Shown one piece after another: positions 1 to 14,600 of a DNA stretch of 64,000 nt. The first letter of the stretch is position 1, and each line of letters starts with the position of its first letter. This DNA comes from Leptasterias polaris. Taxonomy: Eukaryota; Echinodermata; Asteroidea; Forcipulatida; Asteriidae. Location of the stretch: NCBI GenBank assembly GCA_037783415.1, contig JAZGTN010000311.1, positions 1 through 64,000 on the forward strand, in the 5' to 3' direction. The notes beneath the pieces are model-generated. The model saw only the letters and a list, made by a program, of their open reading frames with translations. It did not search any database and was not told the origin of the DNA. A program made the translations under genes and the position numbers.

Positions 1-3000
1 TCTCAGAATACGCTCAGAATCAACCAGTTTGTTCAGTACACCCATGTTTCTTAGTAAAGAATTAATCTCAGCGCGTTCTGAGGGGTTTGAATTTTTTCGT
101 CTCCGATCACGCTCAGAATCAACCAGTTTGTTCAGTACACCCATATTTCTTAGTAAAGAATTAATCTCAGCGCTTCTGAGGGTTTGAATTTTTTTCGTCT
201 CAGAATACGATCAGAATCAACCAGTTTGTTCAGTACACCCATGTTTCTTAGTAAAGAATTAATCTCGGCGCATTCTGAGGGGTTTGAATTTTTTCGTCTC
301 AGAATACGCTCAGAATCAACCAGTTTGTTCAGTACACCCATGTTTCTTAGTAAAGAATTAATCTCGGCGCATTCTGAGGGGTTTGAATTTTTTTCGTCTC
401 AGAATACGCTCAGAATCAACCAGTTTGTTCAGTACACCCATGTTTCTTAGTAAAGAATTAATCTCCGCGCATTCTGAGGGGTTTGAATTTTTTCGTCTCC
501 GATCACGCTCAGAATCAACCAGTTTGTTCAGTACACCCATGTTTCTTAGTAAAGAATTAATCTCAGCGCATTCTGAGGGGTTTGAATTTTTTTCGTCTCA
601 GAATACGCTCAGAATCAACCAGTTTGTTCAGTACACCCATGTTTCTTAGTAAAGAATTAATCTCAGCGCATTCTGAGGGGTTTGAATTTTTTCGTCTCAG
701 AATACGCTCAGAATCAACCAGTTTGTTCAGTACACCCATGTTTCTTAGTAAAGAATTAATCTCAGCGCGTTTTGAGGGGTTTGAATTTTTTCGTCTCAGA
801 ATACGCTCAGAATCAACCAGTTTGTTCAGTACACCCATGTTTCTTAGTAAAGAATTAATCTCAGCGCGTTTTGAGGGGTTTGAATTTTTTTCGTCTCAGA
901 ATACGCTCAGAATCAACCAGTTTGTTCAGTACACCCATGTTTCTTAGTAAAGAATTAATCTCAGCGCATTCTGAGGGGTTTGAATTTTTTTCGTCTCAGA
1001 ATACGCTCAGAATCAACCAGTTTGTTCAGTACACCCATGTTTCTTAGTAAAGAATTAATCTCAGCGCGTTGTGAGGGGTTTGAATTTTTTTCGTCTCAGA
1101 ATACGCTCAGAATCAACCAGTTTGTTCAGTACACCCTTGTTTCTTAGTAAAGAATTAATCTCAGCGCGTTCTGAGGGGTTTGAATTTTTTTCGTCTCCGA
1201 TCACGCTCAGAATCAACCAGTTTGTTCAGTACACCCATGTTTCTTAGTAAAGAATTAATCTCAGCGCATTCTGAGGGGTTTGAATTTTTTCGTCTCAGAA
1301 TACGCTCAGAATCAACCAGTTTGTTCAGTACACCCCATGTTTCTTAGTAAAGAATTAATCTCGGCGCATTCTGAGGGGTTTGAATTTTTTTCGTCTCAGA
1401 ATACGCTCAGAATCAACCAGTTTGTTCAGTACACCCATGTTTCTTAGTAAAGAATTAATCTCGGCGCATTCTGAGGGGTTTGAATTTTTTCGTCTCAGAA
1501 TACGCTCAGAATCAACCAGTTTGTTCAGTACACCCATGTTTCTTAGTAAAGAATTAATCTCAGCGCGTTCTGAGGGGTTTGAATTTTTTTCGTCTCCGAT
1601 CACGCTCAGAATCAACCAGTTTGTTCAGTACACCCATATTTCTTAGTAAAGAATTAATCTCAGCGCATTCTGAAGGGTTTGAATTTTTTCGTCTCAGAAT
1701 ACGATCAGAATCAACCAGTTTGTTCAGTACACCCATGTTTCTTAGTAAAGAATTAATCTCGGCGCATTCTGAGGGGTTTGAATTTTTTTCGTCTCAGAAT
1801 ACGCTCAGAATCAACCAGTTTGTTCAGTACACCCATGTTTCTTAGTAAAGAATTAATCTCGGTGCATTCTGAGGGGTTTGAATTTTTTTCGTCTCAGAAT
1901 ACGCTCAGAATCAACCAGTTTGTTCAGTACACCCATGTTTCTTAGTAAAGAATTAATCTCCGCGCATTCTGAGGGTTGAATTTTTTCGTCTCCGATCACG
2001 CTCAGAATCAACCAGTTTGTTCAGTACACCCATGTTTCTTAGTAAAGAATTAATCTCAGCGCATTCTGAGGGGTTTGAATTTTTTCGTCTCAGAATACGC
2101 TCAGAATCAACCAGTTTGTTCAGTACACCCATGTTTCTTAGTAAAGAATTAATCTCAGCGCATTCTGAGGGGTTTGAATTTTTTTCGTCTCAGAATACGC
2201 TCAGAATCAACCAGTTTGTTCAGTACACCCATGTTTCTTAGTAAAGAATTAATCTCAGCGCGTTGTGAGGGGTTTGAATTTTTTTCGTCTCAGAATACGC
2301 TCAGAATCAACCAGTTTGTTCAGTACACCCTTGTTTCTTAGTAAAGAATTAATCTCAGCGCGTTCTGAGGGGTTTGAATTTTTTTCGTCTCCGATCACGC
2401 TCAGAATCAACCAGTTTGTTCAGTACACCCATGTTTCTTAGTAAAGAATTAATCTCGGCGCATTCTGAGGGGTTTGAATTTTTTTCGTCTCAGAATACGC
2501 TCAGAATCAACCAGTTTGTTCAGTACACCCATGTTTCTTAGTAAAGAATTAATCTCGGCGCATTCTGAGGGGTTTGAATTTTTTTCGTCTCAGAATACGC
2601 TCAGAATCAACCAGTTTGTTCAGTACACCCATGTTTCTTAGTAAAGAATTAATCTCGGCGCATTCTGAGGGGTTTGAATTTTTTTCGTCTCAGAATACGC
2701 TCAGAATCAACCAGTTTGTTCAGTACACCCATGTTTCTTAGTAAAGAATTAATCTCAGCGCATTCTGAGGGGTTTGAATTTTTTTCGTCTCCGATCACGC
2801 TCAGAATCAACCAGTTTGTTCAGTACACCCATGTTTCTTAGTAAAGAATTAATCTCAGCGCATTCTGAGGGGTTTGAATTTTTTTCGTCTCAGAATACGC
2901 TCAGAATCAACCAGTTTGTTCAGTACACCCATGTTTCTTAGTAAAGAATTAATCTCAGCGCATTCTGAGGGGTTTGAATTTTTTTCGTCTCAGAATACGC

Positions 3001-6000
3001 TCAGAATCAACCAGTTTGTTCAGTACACCCATGTTTCTTAGTAAAGAATTAATCTCAGCGCGTTCTGAGGGGTTTGAATTTTTTTCGTCTCAGAATACGC
3101 TCAGAATCAACCAGTTTGTTCAGTACACCCATGTTTCTTAGTAAAGAATTAATCTCAGCGCGTTCTGAGGGGTTTGAATTTTTTTCGTCTCAGAATACGC
3201 TCAGAATCAACCAGTTTGTTCAGTACAACCATGTTTCTTAGTAAAGAATTAATCTCAGCGCGTTTTGAGGGTTTGAATTTTTTTCGTCTCAGAATACGCT
3301 CAGAATCAACCAGTTTGTTCAGTACACCCATGTTTCTTAGTAAAGAATTAATCTCAGCGCGTTTTGAGGGGTTTGAATTTTTTTCGTCTCAGAATACGCT
3401 CAGAATCAACCAGTTTGTTCAGTACACCCATGTTTCTTAGTAAAGAATTAATCTCAGCGCGTTCTGAGGGGTTTGAATTTTTTTCGTCTCCGATCACGCT
3501 CAGAATCAACCAGTTTGTTCAGTACACCCATGTTTCTTAGTAAAGAATTAATCTCAGCGCGTTTTGAGGGGTTTGAATTTTGTTCGTCTCAGAATACGCT
3601 CAGAATCAACCAGTTTGTTCAGTACACCCATGTTTCTTAGTAAAGAATTAATCTCAGCGCATTCTGAGGGGTTAGAATTTTTTTCGTCTCCGATCACGCT
3701 CAGAATCAACCAGTTTGTTCAGTACACCCATGTTTCTTAGTAAAGAATTAATCTCAGCGCATTCTGAAGGGTTTGAATTTTTTTCGTCTCAGAATACGCT
3801 CAGAATCAACCAGTTTGTTCAGTACACCCATGTTTCTTAGTAAAGAATTAATCTCAGCGCGTTGTGAGGGGTTTGAATTTTTTTCGTCTCAGAATACGCT
3901 CAGAATCAACCAGTTTGTTCAGTACACCCATGTTTCTTAGTAAAGAATTAATCCCAGCGCATTCTGAGGGTTTGAATTTTTTTCGTCTCAGAATACGCTC
4001 AGAATCAACCAGTTTGTTCAGTACACCCATATTTCTTAGTAAAGAATTAATCTCGGCGCATTCTGAGGGGTTTGAATTTTTTTCGTCTCAGAATACGCTC
4101 AGAATCAACCAGTTTGTTCAGTACACCCATGTTTCTTAGTAAAGAATTAATCTCGGCGCATTCTGAGGGGTTTGAATTTTTTCGTCTCAGAATACGCTCA
4201 GAATCAACCAGTTTGTTCAGTACACCCATGTTTCTTAGTAAAGAATTAATCTCGGCGCATTCTGAGGGGTTTGAATTTTTTTCGTCTCAGAATACGCTCA
4301 GAATCAACCAGTTTGTTCAGTACACCCATGTTTCTTAGTAAAGAATTAATCTCGGCGCATTCTGAGGGGTTTGAATTTTTTTCGTCTCAGAATACGCTCA
4401 GAATCAACCAGTTTGTTCAGTACACCCATGTTTCTTAGTAAAGAATTAATCTCGGCGCATTCTGAGGGGTTTGAATTTTTTCGTCTCAGAATACGCTCAG
4501 AATCAACCAGTTTGTTCAGTACACCCATGTTTCTTAGTAAAGAATTAATCTCGGCGCATTCTGAGGGGTTTGAATTTTTTTCGTCTCAGAATACGCTCAG
4601 AATCAACCAGTTTGTTCAGTACACCCTTGTTTCTTAGTAAAGAATTAATCTCAGCGCGTTCTGAGGGGTTTGAATTTTTTTCGTCTCAGAATACGCTCAG
4701 AATCAACCAGTTTGTTCAGTACACCCATGTTTCTTAGTAAAGAATTAATCTCAGGCGCATTCTGAAGGGTTTGAATTTTTTTCGTCTCAGAATACGCTCA
4801 GAATCAACCAGTTTGTTCAGTACACCCATGTTTCTTAGTAAAGAATTAATCTCAGCGCATTCTGAGGGGTTTGAATTTTTTTCGTCTCAGAATACGCTCA
4901 GAATCAACCAGTTTGTTCAGTACACCCATGTTTCTTAGTAAAGAATTAATCTCGCGCATTCTGAGGGGTTTGAATTTTTTTCGTCTCAGAATACGCTCAG
5001 AATCAACCAGTTTGTTCAGTACACCCATGTTTCTTAGTAAAGAATTAATCTCGGCGCATTCTGAGGGGTTTGAATTTTTTTCGTCTCAGAATACGCTCAG
5101 AATCAACCAGTTTGTTCAGTACACCCATGTTTCTTAGTAAAGAATTAATCTCGGCGCATTCTGAGGGGTTTGAATTTTTTTCGTCTCAGAATACGCTCAG
5201 AATCAACCAGTTTGTTCAGTACACCCATGTTTCTTAGTAAAGAATTAATCTCAGCGCATTCTGAGGGGTTTGAATTTTTTTCGTCTCAGAATACGCTCAG
5301 AATCAACCAGTTTGTTCAGTACACCCATGTTTCTTAGTAAAGAATTAATCCCAGCGCGTTCTGAGGGGTTTGAATTTTTTCGTCTCAGAATACGCTCAGA
5401 ATCAACCAGTTTGTTCAGTACACCCATGTTTCTTAGTAAAGAATTAATCTCAGCGCATTCTGAGGGGTTTGAATTTTTTCGTCTCAGAATACGCTCAGAA
5501 TCAACCAGTTTGTTCAGTACACCCATGTTTCTTAGTAAAGAATTAATCTCGGCGCATTCTGAGGGGTTTGAATTTTTTTCGTCTCAGAATACGCTCAGAA
5601 TCAACCAGTTTGTTCAGTACACCCATGTTTCTTAGTAAAGAATTAATCTCGGCGCATTCTGAGGGGTTTGAATTTTTTTCGTCTCAGAATACGCTCAGAA
5701 TCAACCAGTTTGTTCAGTACACCCATGTTTCTTAGTAAAGAATTAATCTCAGCGCATTCTGAGGGGTTTGAATTTTTTTCGTCTCCGATCACGCTCAGAA
5801 TCAACCAGTTTGTTCAGTACACCCATGTTTCTTAGTAAAGAATTAATCTCAGCGCGTTTTGAGGGGTTTGAATTTTTTTCGTCTCAGAATACGCTCAGAA
5901 TCAACCAGTTTGTTCAGTACACCCATGTTTCTTAGTAAAGAATTAATCTCAGCGCGTTTTGAGGGGTTTGAATTTTTTTCGTCTCAGAATACGCTCAGAA

Positions 6001-9000
6001 TCAACCAGTTTGTTCAGTACACCCATGTTTCTTAGTAAAGAATTAATCTCAGCGCATTCTGAGGGGTTTGAATTTTTTTCGTCTCAGAATACGCTCAGAA
6101 TCAACCAGTTTGTTCAGTACACCCATGTTTCTTAGTAAAGAATTAATCTCAGCGCATTCTGAGGGGTTTGAATTTTTTTCGTCTCAGAATACGCTCAGAA
6201 TCAACCAGTTTGTTCAGTACACCCATGTTTCTTAGTAAAGAATTAATCTCGCGCATTCTGAGGGGTTTGAATTTTTTTCGTCTCAGAATACGCTCAGAAT
6301 CAACCAGTTTGTTCAGTACACCCATGTTTCTTAGTAAAGAATTAATCTCGGCGCATTCTGAGGGGTTTGAATTTTTTTCGTCTCAGAATACGCTCAGAAT
6401 CAACCAGTTTGTTCAGTACAACCCTTGTTTCTTAGTAAAGAATTAATCTCAGCGCGTTCTGAGGGGTTTGAATTTTTTTCGTCTCCGATCACGCTCAGAA
6501 TCAACCAGTTTGTTCAGTACACCCATGTTTCTTAGTAAAGAATTAATCTCAGCGCATTCTGAGGGTTTGAATTTTTTTCGTCTCAGAATACGCTCAGAAT
6601 CAACCAGTTTGTTCAGTACACCCATGTTTCTTAGTAAAGAATTAATCTCGGCGCATTCTGAGGGGTTTGAATTTTTTTCGTCTCAGAATACGCTCAGAAT
6701 CAACCAGTTTGTTCAGTACACCCATGTTTCTTAGTAAAGAATTAATCTCGGCGCATTCTGAGGGGTTTGAATTTTTTTCGTCTCAGAATACGCTCAGAAT
6801 CAACCAGTTTGTTCAGTACACCCATGTTTCTTAGTAAAGAATTAATCTCGGCGCATTCTGAGGGGTTTGAATTTTTTTCGTCTCAGAATACGCTCAGAAT
6901 CAACCAGTTTGTTCAGTACACCCATGTTTCTTAGTAAAGAATTAATCTCGGCGCATTCTGAGGGGTTTGAATTTTTTCGTCTCAGAATACGCTCAGAATC
7001 AACCAGTTTGTTCAGTACACCCATGTTTCTTAGTAAAGAATTAATCTCGGCGCATTCTGAGGGGTTTGAATTTTTTTCGTCTCAGAATACGCTCAGAATC
7101 AACCAGTTTGTTCAGTACACCCTTGTTTCTTAGTAAAGAATTAATCTCAGCGCGTTCTGAGGGGTTTGAATTTTTTTCGTCTCCGATCACGCTCAGAATC
7201 AACCAGTTTGTTCAGTACACCCATGTTTCTTAGTAAAGAATTAATCTCAGCGCATTCTGAGGGGTTTGAATTTTTTTCGTCTCAGAATACGCTCAGAATC
7301 AACCAGTTTGTTCAGTACACCCATGTTTCTTAGTAAAGAATTAATCTCGGCGCATTCTGAGGGGTTTGAATTTTTTCGTCTCAGAATACGCTCAGAATCA
7401 ACCAGTTTGTTCAGTACACCCATGTTTCTTAGTAAAGAATTAATCTCGGCGCATTCTGAGGGGTTTGAATTTTTTTCGTCTCAGAATACGCTCAGAATCA
7501 ACCAGTTTGTTCAGTACACCCATGTTTCTTAGTAAAGAATTAATCTCAGCGCATTCTGAGGGGTTTGAATTTTTTTCGTCTCCGATCACGCTCAGAATCA
7601 ACCAGTTTGTTCAGTACACCCATGTTTCTTAGTAAAGAATTAATCTCAGCGCATTCTGAGGGGTTTGAATTTTTTTCGTCTCAGAATACGCTCAGAATCA
7701 ACCAGTTTGTTCAGTACACCCATGTTTCTTAGTAAAGAATTAATCTCGGCGCATTCTGAGGGGTTTGAATTTTTTTCGTCTCAGAATACGCTCAGAATCA
7801 ACCAGTTTGTTTCAGTACACCCATGTTTCTTAGTAAAGAATTAATCTCGGCGCATTCTGAGGGGTTTGAATTTTTTTCGTCTCAGAATACGCTCAGAATC
7901 AACCAGTTTGTTCAGTACACCCATGTTTCTTAGTAAAGAATTAATCTCAGCGCATTCTGAGGGGTTTGAATTTTTTTCGTCTCCGATCACGCTCAGAATC
8001 AACCAGTTTGTTCAGTACACCCATGTTTCTTAGTAAAGAATTAATCTCAGCGCGTTTTGAGGGGTTTGAATTTTTTTCGTCTCAGAATACGCTCAGAATC
8101 AACCAGTTTGTTCAGTACACCCATGTTTCTTAGTAAAGAATTAATCTCAGCGCGTTTTGAGGGGTTTGAATTTTTTTCGTCTCAGAATACGCTCAGAATC
8201 AACCAGTTTGTTCAGTACACCCATGTTTCTTAGTAAAGAATTAATCTCAGCGCATTCTGAGGGGTTTGAATTTTTTTCGTCTCAGAATACGCTCAGAATC
8301 AACCAGTTTGTTCAGTACACCCATGTTTCTTAGTAAAGAATTAATCTCAGCGCATTCTGAGGGGTTTGAATTTTTTTCGTCTCAGAATACGCTCAGAATC
8401 AACCAGTTTGTTCAGTACACCCATGTTTCTTAGTAAAGAATTAATCTCGGCGCATTCTGAGGGGTTTGAATTTTTTTCGTCTCAGAATACGCTCAGAATC
8501 AACCAGTTTGTTCAGTACACCCATGTTTCTTAGTAAAGAATTAATCTCGGCGCATTCTGAGGGGTTTGAATTTTTTTCGTCTCAGAATACGCTCAGAATC
8601 AACCAGTTTGTTCAGTACAACCCTTGTTTCTTAGTAAAGAATTAATCTCAGCGCGTTCTGAGGGGTTTGAATTTTTTCGTCTCCGATCACGCTCAGAATC
8701 AACCAGTTTGTTCAGTACACCCATGTTTCTTAGTAAAGAATTAATCTCAGCGCATTCTGAGGGGTTTGAATTTTTTTCGTCTCAGAATACGCTCAGAATC
8801 AACCAGTTTGTTCAGTACACCCATGTTTCTTAGTAAAGAATTAATCTCGGCGCATTCTGAGGGGTTTGAATTTTTTTCGTCTCAGAATACGCTCAGAATC
8901 AACCAGTTTGTTCAGTACACCCATGTTTCTTAGTAAAGAATTAATCTCGGCGCATTCTGAGGGGTTTGAATTTTTTCGTCTCAGAATACGCTCAGAATCA

Positions 9001-11644
9001 ACCAGTTTGTTCAGTACACCCATGTTTCTTAGTAAAGAATTAATCTCGGCGCATTCTGAGGGGTTTGAATTTTTTTCGTCTCAGAATACGCTCAGAATCA
9101 ACCAGTTTGTTCAGTACACCCATGTTTCTTAGTAAAGAATTAATCTCGGCGCATTCTGAGGGGTTTGAATTTTTTTCGTCTCAGAATACGCTCAGAATCA
9201 ACCAGTTTGTTCAGTACACCCATGTTTCTTAGTAAAGAATTAATCTCGGCGCATTCTGAGGGGTTTGAATTTTTTTCGTCTCAGAATACGCTCAGAATCA
9301 ACCAGTTTGTTCAGTACACCCTTGTTTCTTAGTAAAGAATTAATCTCAGCGCGTTCTGAGGGGTTTGAATTTTTTCGTCTCCGATCACGCTCAGAATCAA
9401 CCAGTTTGTTCAGTACACCCATGTTTCTTAGTAAAGAATTAATCTCAGCGCATTCTGAGGGGTTTGAATTTTTTTCGTCTCAGAATACGCTCAGAATCAA
9501 CCAGTTTGTTCAGTACACCCATGTTTCTTAGTAAAGAATTAATCTCGGCGCATTCTGAGGGGTTTGAATTTTTTTCGTCTCAGAATACGCTCAGAATCAA
9601 CCAGTTTGTTCAGTACACCCATGTTTCTTAGTAAAGAATTAATCTCGGCGCATTCTGAGGGGTTTGAATTTTTTTCGTCTCAGAATACGCTCAGAATCAA
9701 CCAGTTTGTTCAGTACACCCATGTTTCTTAGTAAAGAATTAATCTCAGCGCATTCTGAGGGGTTTGAATTTTTTCGTCTCCGATCACGCTCAGAATCAAC
9801 CAGTTTGTTCAGTACACCCATGTTTCTTAGTAAAGAATTAATCTCAGCGCATTCTGAGGGGTTTGAATTTTTTTCGTCTCAGAATACGCTCAGAATCAAC
9901 CAGTTTGTTCAGTACACCCATGTTTCTTAGTAAAGAATTAATCTCAGCGCATTCTGAGGGGTTTGAATTTTTTTCGTCTCAGAATACGCTCAGAATCAAC
10001 CAGTTTGTTCAGTACACCCATGTTTCTTAGTAAAGAATTAATCTCAGCGCGTTCTGAGGGGTTTGAATTTTTTCGTCTCAGAATACGCTCAGAATCAACC
10101 AGTTTGTTCAGTACACCCATGTTTCTTAGTAAAGAATCAATCTCAGCGCGTTCTGAGGGGTTTGAATTTTTTTCGTCTCAGAATACGCTCAGAATCAACC
10201 AGTTTGTTCAGTACAACCATGTTTCTTAGTAAAGAATTAATCTCAGCGCGTTTTGAGGGGTTTGAATTTTTTTCGTCTCAGAATACGCTCAGAATCAACC
10301 AGTTTGTTCAGTACACCCATGTTTCTTAGTAAAGAATTAATCTCAGCGCGTTTTGAGGGGTTTGAATTTTTTTCGTCTCAGAATACGCTCAGAATCAACC
10401 AGTTTGTTCAGTACACCCATGTTTCTTAGTAAAGAATTAATCTCAGCGCGTTCTGAGGGGTTTGAATTTTTTTCGTCTCCGATCACGCTCAGAATCAACC
10501 AGTTTGTTCAGTACACCCATGTTTCTTAGTAAAGAATTAATCTCAGCGCGTTTTGAGGGGTTTGAATTTTTTTCGTCTCAGAATACGCTCAGAATCAACC
10601 AGTTTGTTCAGTACACCCATGTTTCTTAGTAAAGAATTAATCTCAGCGCATTCTGAGGGGTTTGAATTTTTTTCGTCTCCGATCACGCTCAGAATCAACC
10701 AGTTTGTTCAGTACACCCATGTTTCTTAGTAAAGAATTAATCTCAGCGCATTCTGAAGGGTTTGAATTTTTTTCGTCTCAGAATACGCTCAGAATCAACC
10801 AGTTTGTTCAGTACACCCATGTTTCTTAGTAAAGAATTAATCTCAGCGCGTTGTGAGGGGTTTGAATTTTTTCGTCTCAGAATACGCTCAGAATCAACCA
10901 GTTTGTTCAGTACACCCATGTTTCTTAGTAAAGAATTAATCTCAGCGCATTCTGAGGGGTTTGAATTTTTTTCGTCTCAGAATACGCTCAGAATCAACCA
11001 GTTTGTTCAGTACACCCATATTTCTTAGTAAAGAATTAATCTCGGCGCATTCTGAGGGGTTTGAATTTTTTTCGTCTCAGAATACGCTCAGAATCAACCA
11101 GTTTGTTCAGTACACCCATGTTTCTTAGTAAAGAATTAATCTCGGCGCATTCTGAGGGGTTTGAATTTTTTTCGTCTCAGAATACGCTCAGAATCAACCA
11201 GTTTGTTCAGTACACCCATGTTTCTTAGTAAAGAATTAATCTCGGCGCATTCTGAGGGGTTTGAATTTTTTTCGTCTCAGAATACGCTCAGAATCAACCA
11301 GTTTGTTCAGTACACCCATGTTTCTTAGTAAAGAATTAATCTCGGCGCATTCTGAGGGGTTTGAATTTTTTTCGTCTCAGAATACGCTCAGAATCAACCA
11401 GTTTGTTCAGTACACCCATGTTTCTTAGTAAAGAATTAATCTCAGCGCATTCTGAGGGGTTTGAATTTTTTCGTCTCAGAATACGCTCAGAATCAACCAG
11501 TTTGTTCAGTACACCCATGTTTCTTAGTAAAGAATTAATCTCGGCGCATTCTGAGGGGTTTGAATTTTTTTCGTCTCAGAATACGCTCAGAATCAACCAG
11601 TTTGTTCAGTACACCCTTGTTTCTTAGTAAAGAATTAATCTCAG
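1..11644 (-). repeat. 100-bp satellite array, reverse orientation
   Basis: About 116 head-to-tail monomers, read here as the reverse complement of the unit that begins GAGATTAATTCTTTACTAAG. Most units are 100 bp, but many are 98, 99 or 101 bp because of single-base losses or gains, chiefly in the T6/T7 run and the GGGG run. Examples are one G lost near 3,267, an extra C near 1,336, an extra T near 7,810 and an extra A near 6,420. Monomer types recur in a definite order, which is the exact mirror of the order in 11,651-23,299. There is no non-satellite sequence and the array runs off the left edge. The many small open frames on both strands are by-products of repeat units of 99 bp. Confidence 0.97.
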
Positions 11645-11650
11645 AACGCG
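11645..11650. other. Inversion point (centre of palindrome)
   Basis: The reverse-oriented array ends ...AATCTCAG at 11,644 and the forward array starts CTGAGATTAA at 11,651, leaving the 6-bp centre AACGCG. CTCAG is present at this place in both orientations of the monomer: in AATCTCAG on the reverse side and in CCTCAGAACGCG on the forward side. The join could therefore have used a 5-bp microhomology. Both flanking monomers are the same type, the one with AACAAGGG instead of AACATGGG. Confidence 0.95.
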
Positions 11651-14600
11651 CTGAGATTAATTCTTTACTAAGAAACAAGGGTGTACTGAACAAACTGGTT
11701 GATTCTGAGCGTATTCTGAGACGAAAAAATTCAAACCCCTCAGAATGCGCCGAGATTAATTCTTTACTAAGAAACATGGGTGTACTGAACAAACTGGTTG
11801 ATTCTGAGCGTATTCTGAGACGAAAAAATTCAAACCCCTCAGAATGCGCTGAGATTAATTCTTTACTAAGAAACATGGGTGTACTGAACAAACTGGTTGA
11901 TTCTGAGCGTATTCTGAGACGAAAAAAATTCAACCCCTCAGAATGCGCCGAGATTAATTCTTTACTAAGAAACATGGGTGTACTGAACAAACTGGTTGAT
12001 TCTGAGCGTATTCTGAGACGAAAAAAATTCAAACCCCTCAGAATGCGCCGAGATTAATTCTTTACTAAGAAACATGGGTGTACTGAACAAACTGGTTGAT
12101 TCTGAGCGTATTCTGAGACGAAAAAAATTCAAACCCCTCAGAATGCGCCGAGATTAATTCTTTACTAAGAAACATGGGTGTACTGAACAAACTGGTTGAT
12201 TCTGAGCGTATTCTGAGACGAAAAAAATTCAAACCCCTCAGAATGCGCCGAGATTAATTCTTTACTAAGAAATATGGGTGTACTGAACAAACTGGTTGAT
12301 TCTGAGCGTATTCTGAGACGAAAAAAATTCAAACCCCTCAGAATGCGCTGAGATTAATTCTTTACTAAGAAACATGGGTGTACTGAACAAACTGGTTGAT
12401 TCTGAGCGTATTCTGAGACGAAAAAAATTCAAACCCCTCACAACGCGCTGAGATTAATTCTTTACTAAGAAACATGGGTGTACTGAACAAACTGGTTGAT
12501 TCTGAGCGTATTCTGAGACGAAAAAAATTCAAACCCTTCAGAATGCGCTGAGATTAATTCTTTACTAAGAAACATGGGTGTACTGAACAAACTGGTTGAT
12601 TCTGAGCGTGATCGGAGACGAAAAAATTCAAACCCTCAGAATGCGCTGAGATTAATTCTTACTAAGAAACATGGGTGTACTGAACAAACTGGTTGATTCT
12701 GAGCGTATTCTGAGACGAAAAAAATTCAAACCCCTCAAAACGCGCTGAGATTAATTCTTTACTAAGAAACATGGGTGTACTGAACAAACTGTTGATTCTG
12801 AGCGTGATCGGAGACGAAAAAAATTCAAACCCCTCAGAACGCGCTGAGATTAATTCTTTACTAAGAAACATGGGTGTACTGAACAAACTGGTTGATTCTG
12901 AGCGTATTCTGAGACGAAAAAAATTCAAACCCTCAAAACGCGCTGAGATTAATTCTTTACTAAGAAACATGGGTGTACTGAACAAACTGGTTGATTCTGA
13001 GCGTATTCTGAGACGAAAAAATTCAAACCCCTCAAAACGCGCTGAGATTAATTCTTTACTAAGAAACATGGTTGTACTGAACAAACTGGTTGATTCTGAG
13101 CGTATTCTGAGACGAAAAAAATTCAAACCCCTCAGAACGCGCTGAGATTGATTCTTTACTAAGAAACATGGGTGTACTGAACAAACTGGTTGATTCTGAG
13201 CGTATTCTGAGACGAAAAAAATTCAAACCCCTCAGAACGCGCTGAGATTAATTCTTTACTAAGAAACATGGGTGTACTGAACAAACTGGTTGATTCTGAG
13301 CGTATTCTGAGACGAAAAAAATTCAAACCCCTCAGAATGCGCTGAGATTAATTCTTTACTAAGAAACATGGGTGTACTGAACAAACTGGTTGATTCTGAG
13401 CGTATTCTGAGACGAAAAAAATTCAAACCCCTCAGAATGCGCTGAGATTAATTCTTTACTAAGAAACATGGGTGTACTGAACAAACTGGTTGATTCTGAG
13501 CGTGATCGGAGACGAAAAAAATTCAAACCCCTCAGATGCGCTGAGATTAATTCTTTACTAAGAAACATGGGTGTACTGAACAAACTGGTTGATTCTGAGC
13601 GTATTCTGAGACGAAAAAAATTCAAACCCCTCAGAATGCGCCGAGATTAATTCTTTACTAAGAAACATGGGTGTACTGAACAAACTGGTTGATTCTGAGC
13701 GTATTCTGAGACGAAAAAAATTCAAACCCTCAGAATGCGCCGAGATTAATTCTTTACTAAGAAACATGGGTGTACTGAACAAACTGGTTGATTCTGAGCG
13801 TATTCTGAGACGAAAAAAATTCAAACCCCTCAGAATGCGCTGAGATTAATTCTTTACTAAGAAACATGGTGTACTGAACAAACTGGTTGATTCTGAGCGT
13901 GATCGGAGACGAAAAAAATTCAAACCCCTCAGAACGCGCTGAGATTAATTCTTTACTAAGAAACAAGGGTGTACTGAACAAACTGGTTGATTCTGAGCGT
14001 ATTCTGAGACGAAAAAAATTCAAACCCCTCAGAATGCGCCGAGATTAATTCTTTACTAAGAAACATGGGTGTACTGAACAAACTGGTTGATTCTGAGCGT
14101 ATTCTGAGACGAAAAAAATTCAACCCCTCAGAATGCGCCGAGATTAATTCTTTACTAAGAAACATGGGTGTACTGAACAAACTGGTTGATTCTGAGCGTA
14201 TTCTGAGACGAAAAAAATTCAAACCCCTCAGAATGCGCCGAGATTAATTCTTTACTAAGAAACATGGGTGTACTGAACAAACTGGTTGATTCTGAGCGTA
14301 TTCTGAGACGAAAAAATTCAAACCCCTCAGAATGCGCCGAGATTAATTCTTTACTAAGAAACATGGGTGTACTGAACAAACTGGTTGATTCTGAGCGTAT
14401 TCTGAGACGAAAAAATTCAAACCCCTCAGAATGCGCCGAGATTAATTCTTTACTAAGAAACATGGGTGTACTGAACAAACTGGTTGATTCTGAGCGTATT
14501 CTGAGACGAAAAAAATTCAAACCCTCAGAATGCGCTGAGATTAATTCTTTACTAAGAAACATGGGTGTACTGAACAAACTGGTTGATTCTGAGCGTGATC

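Noticed and set aside
11645..11650. Telomere or chromosome-end hairpin at the palindrome centre
   Set aside because: No telomeric repeat is present, and the centre is plain satellite sequence with continuous array on both sides.
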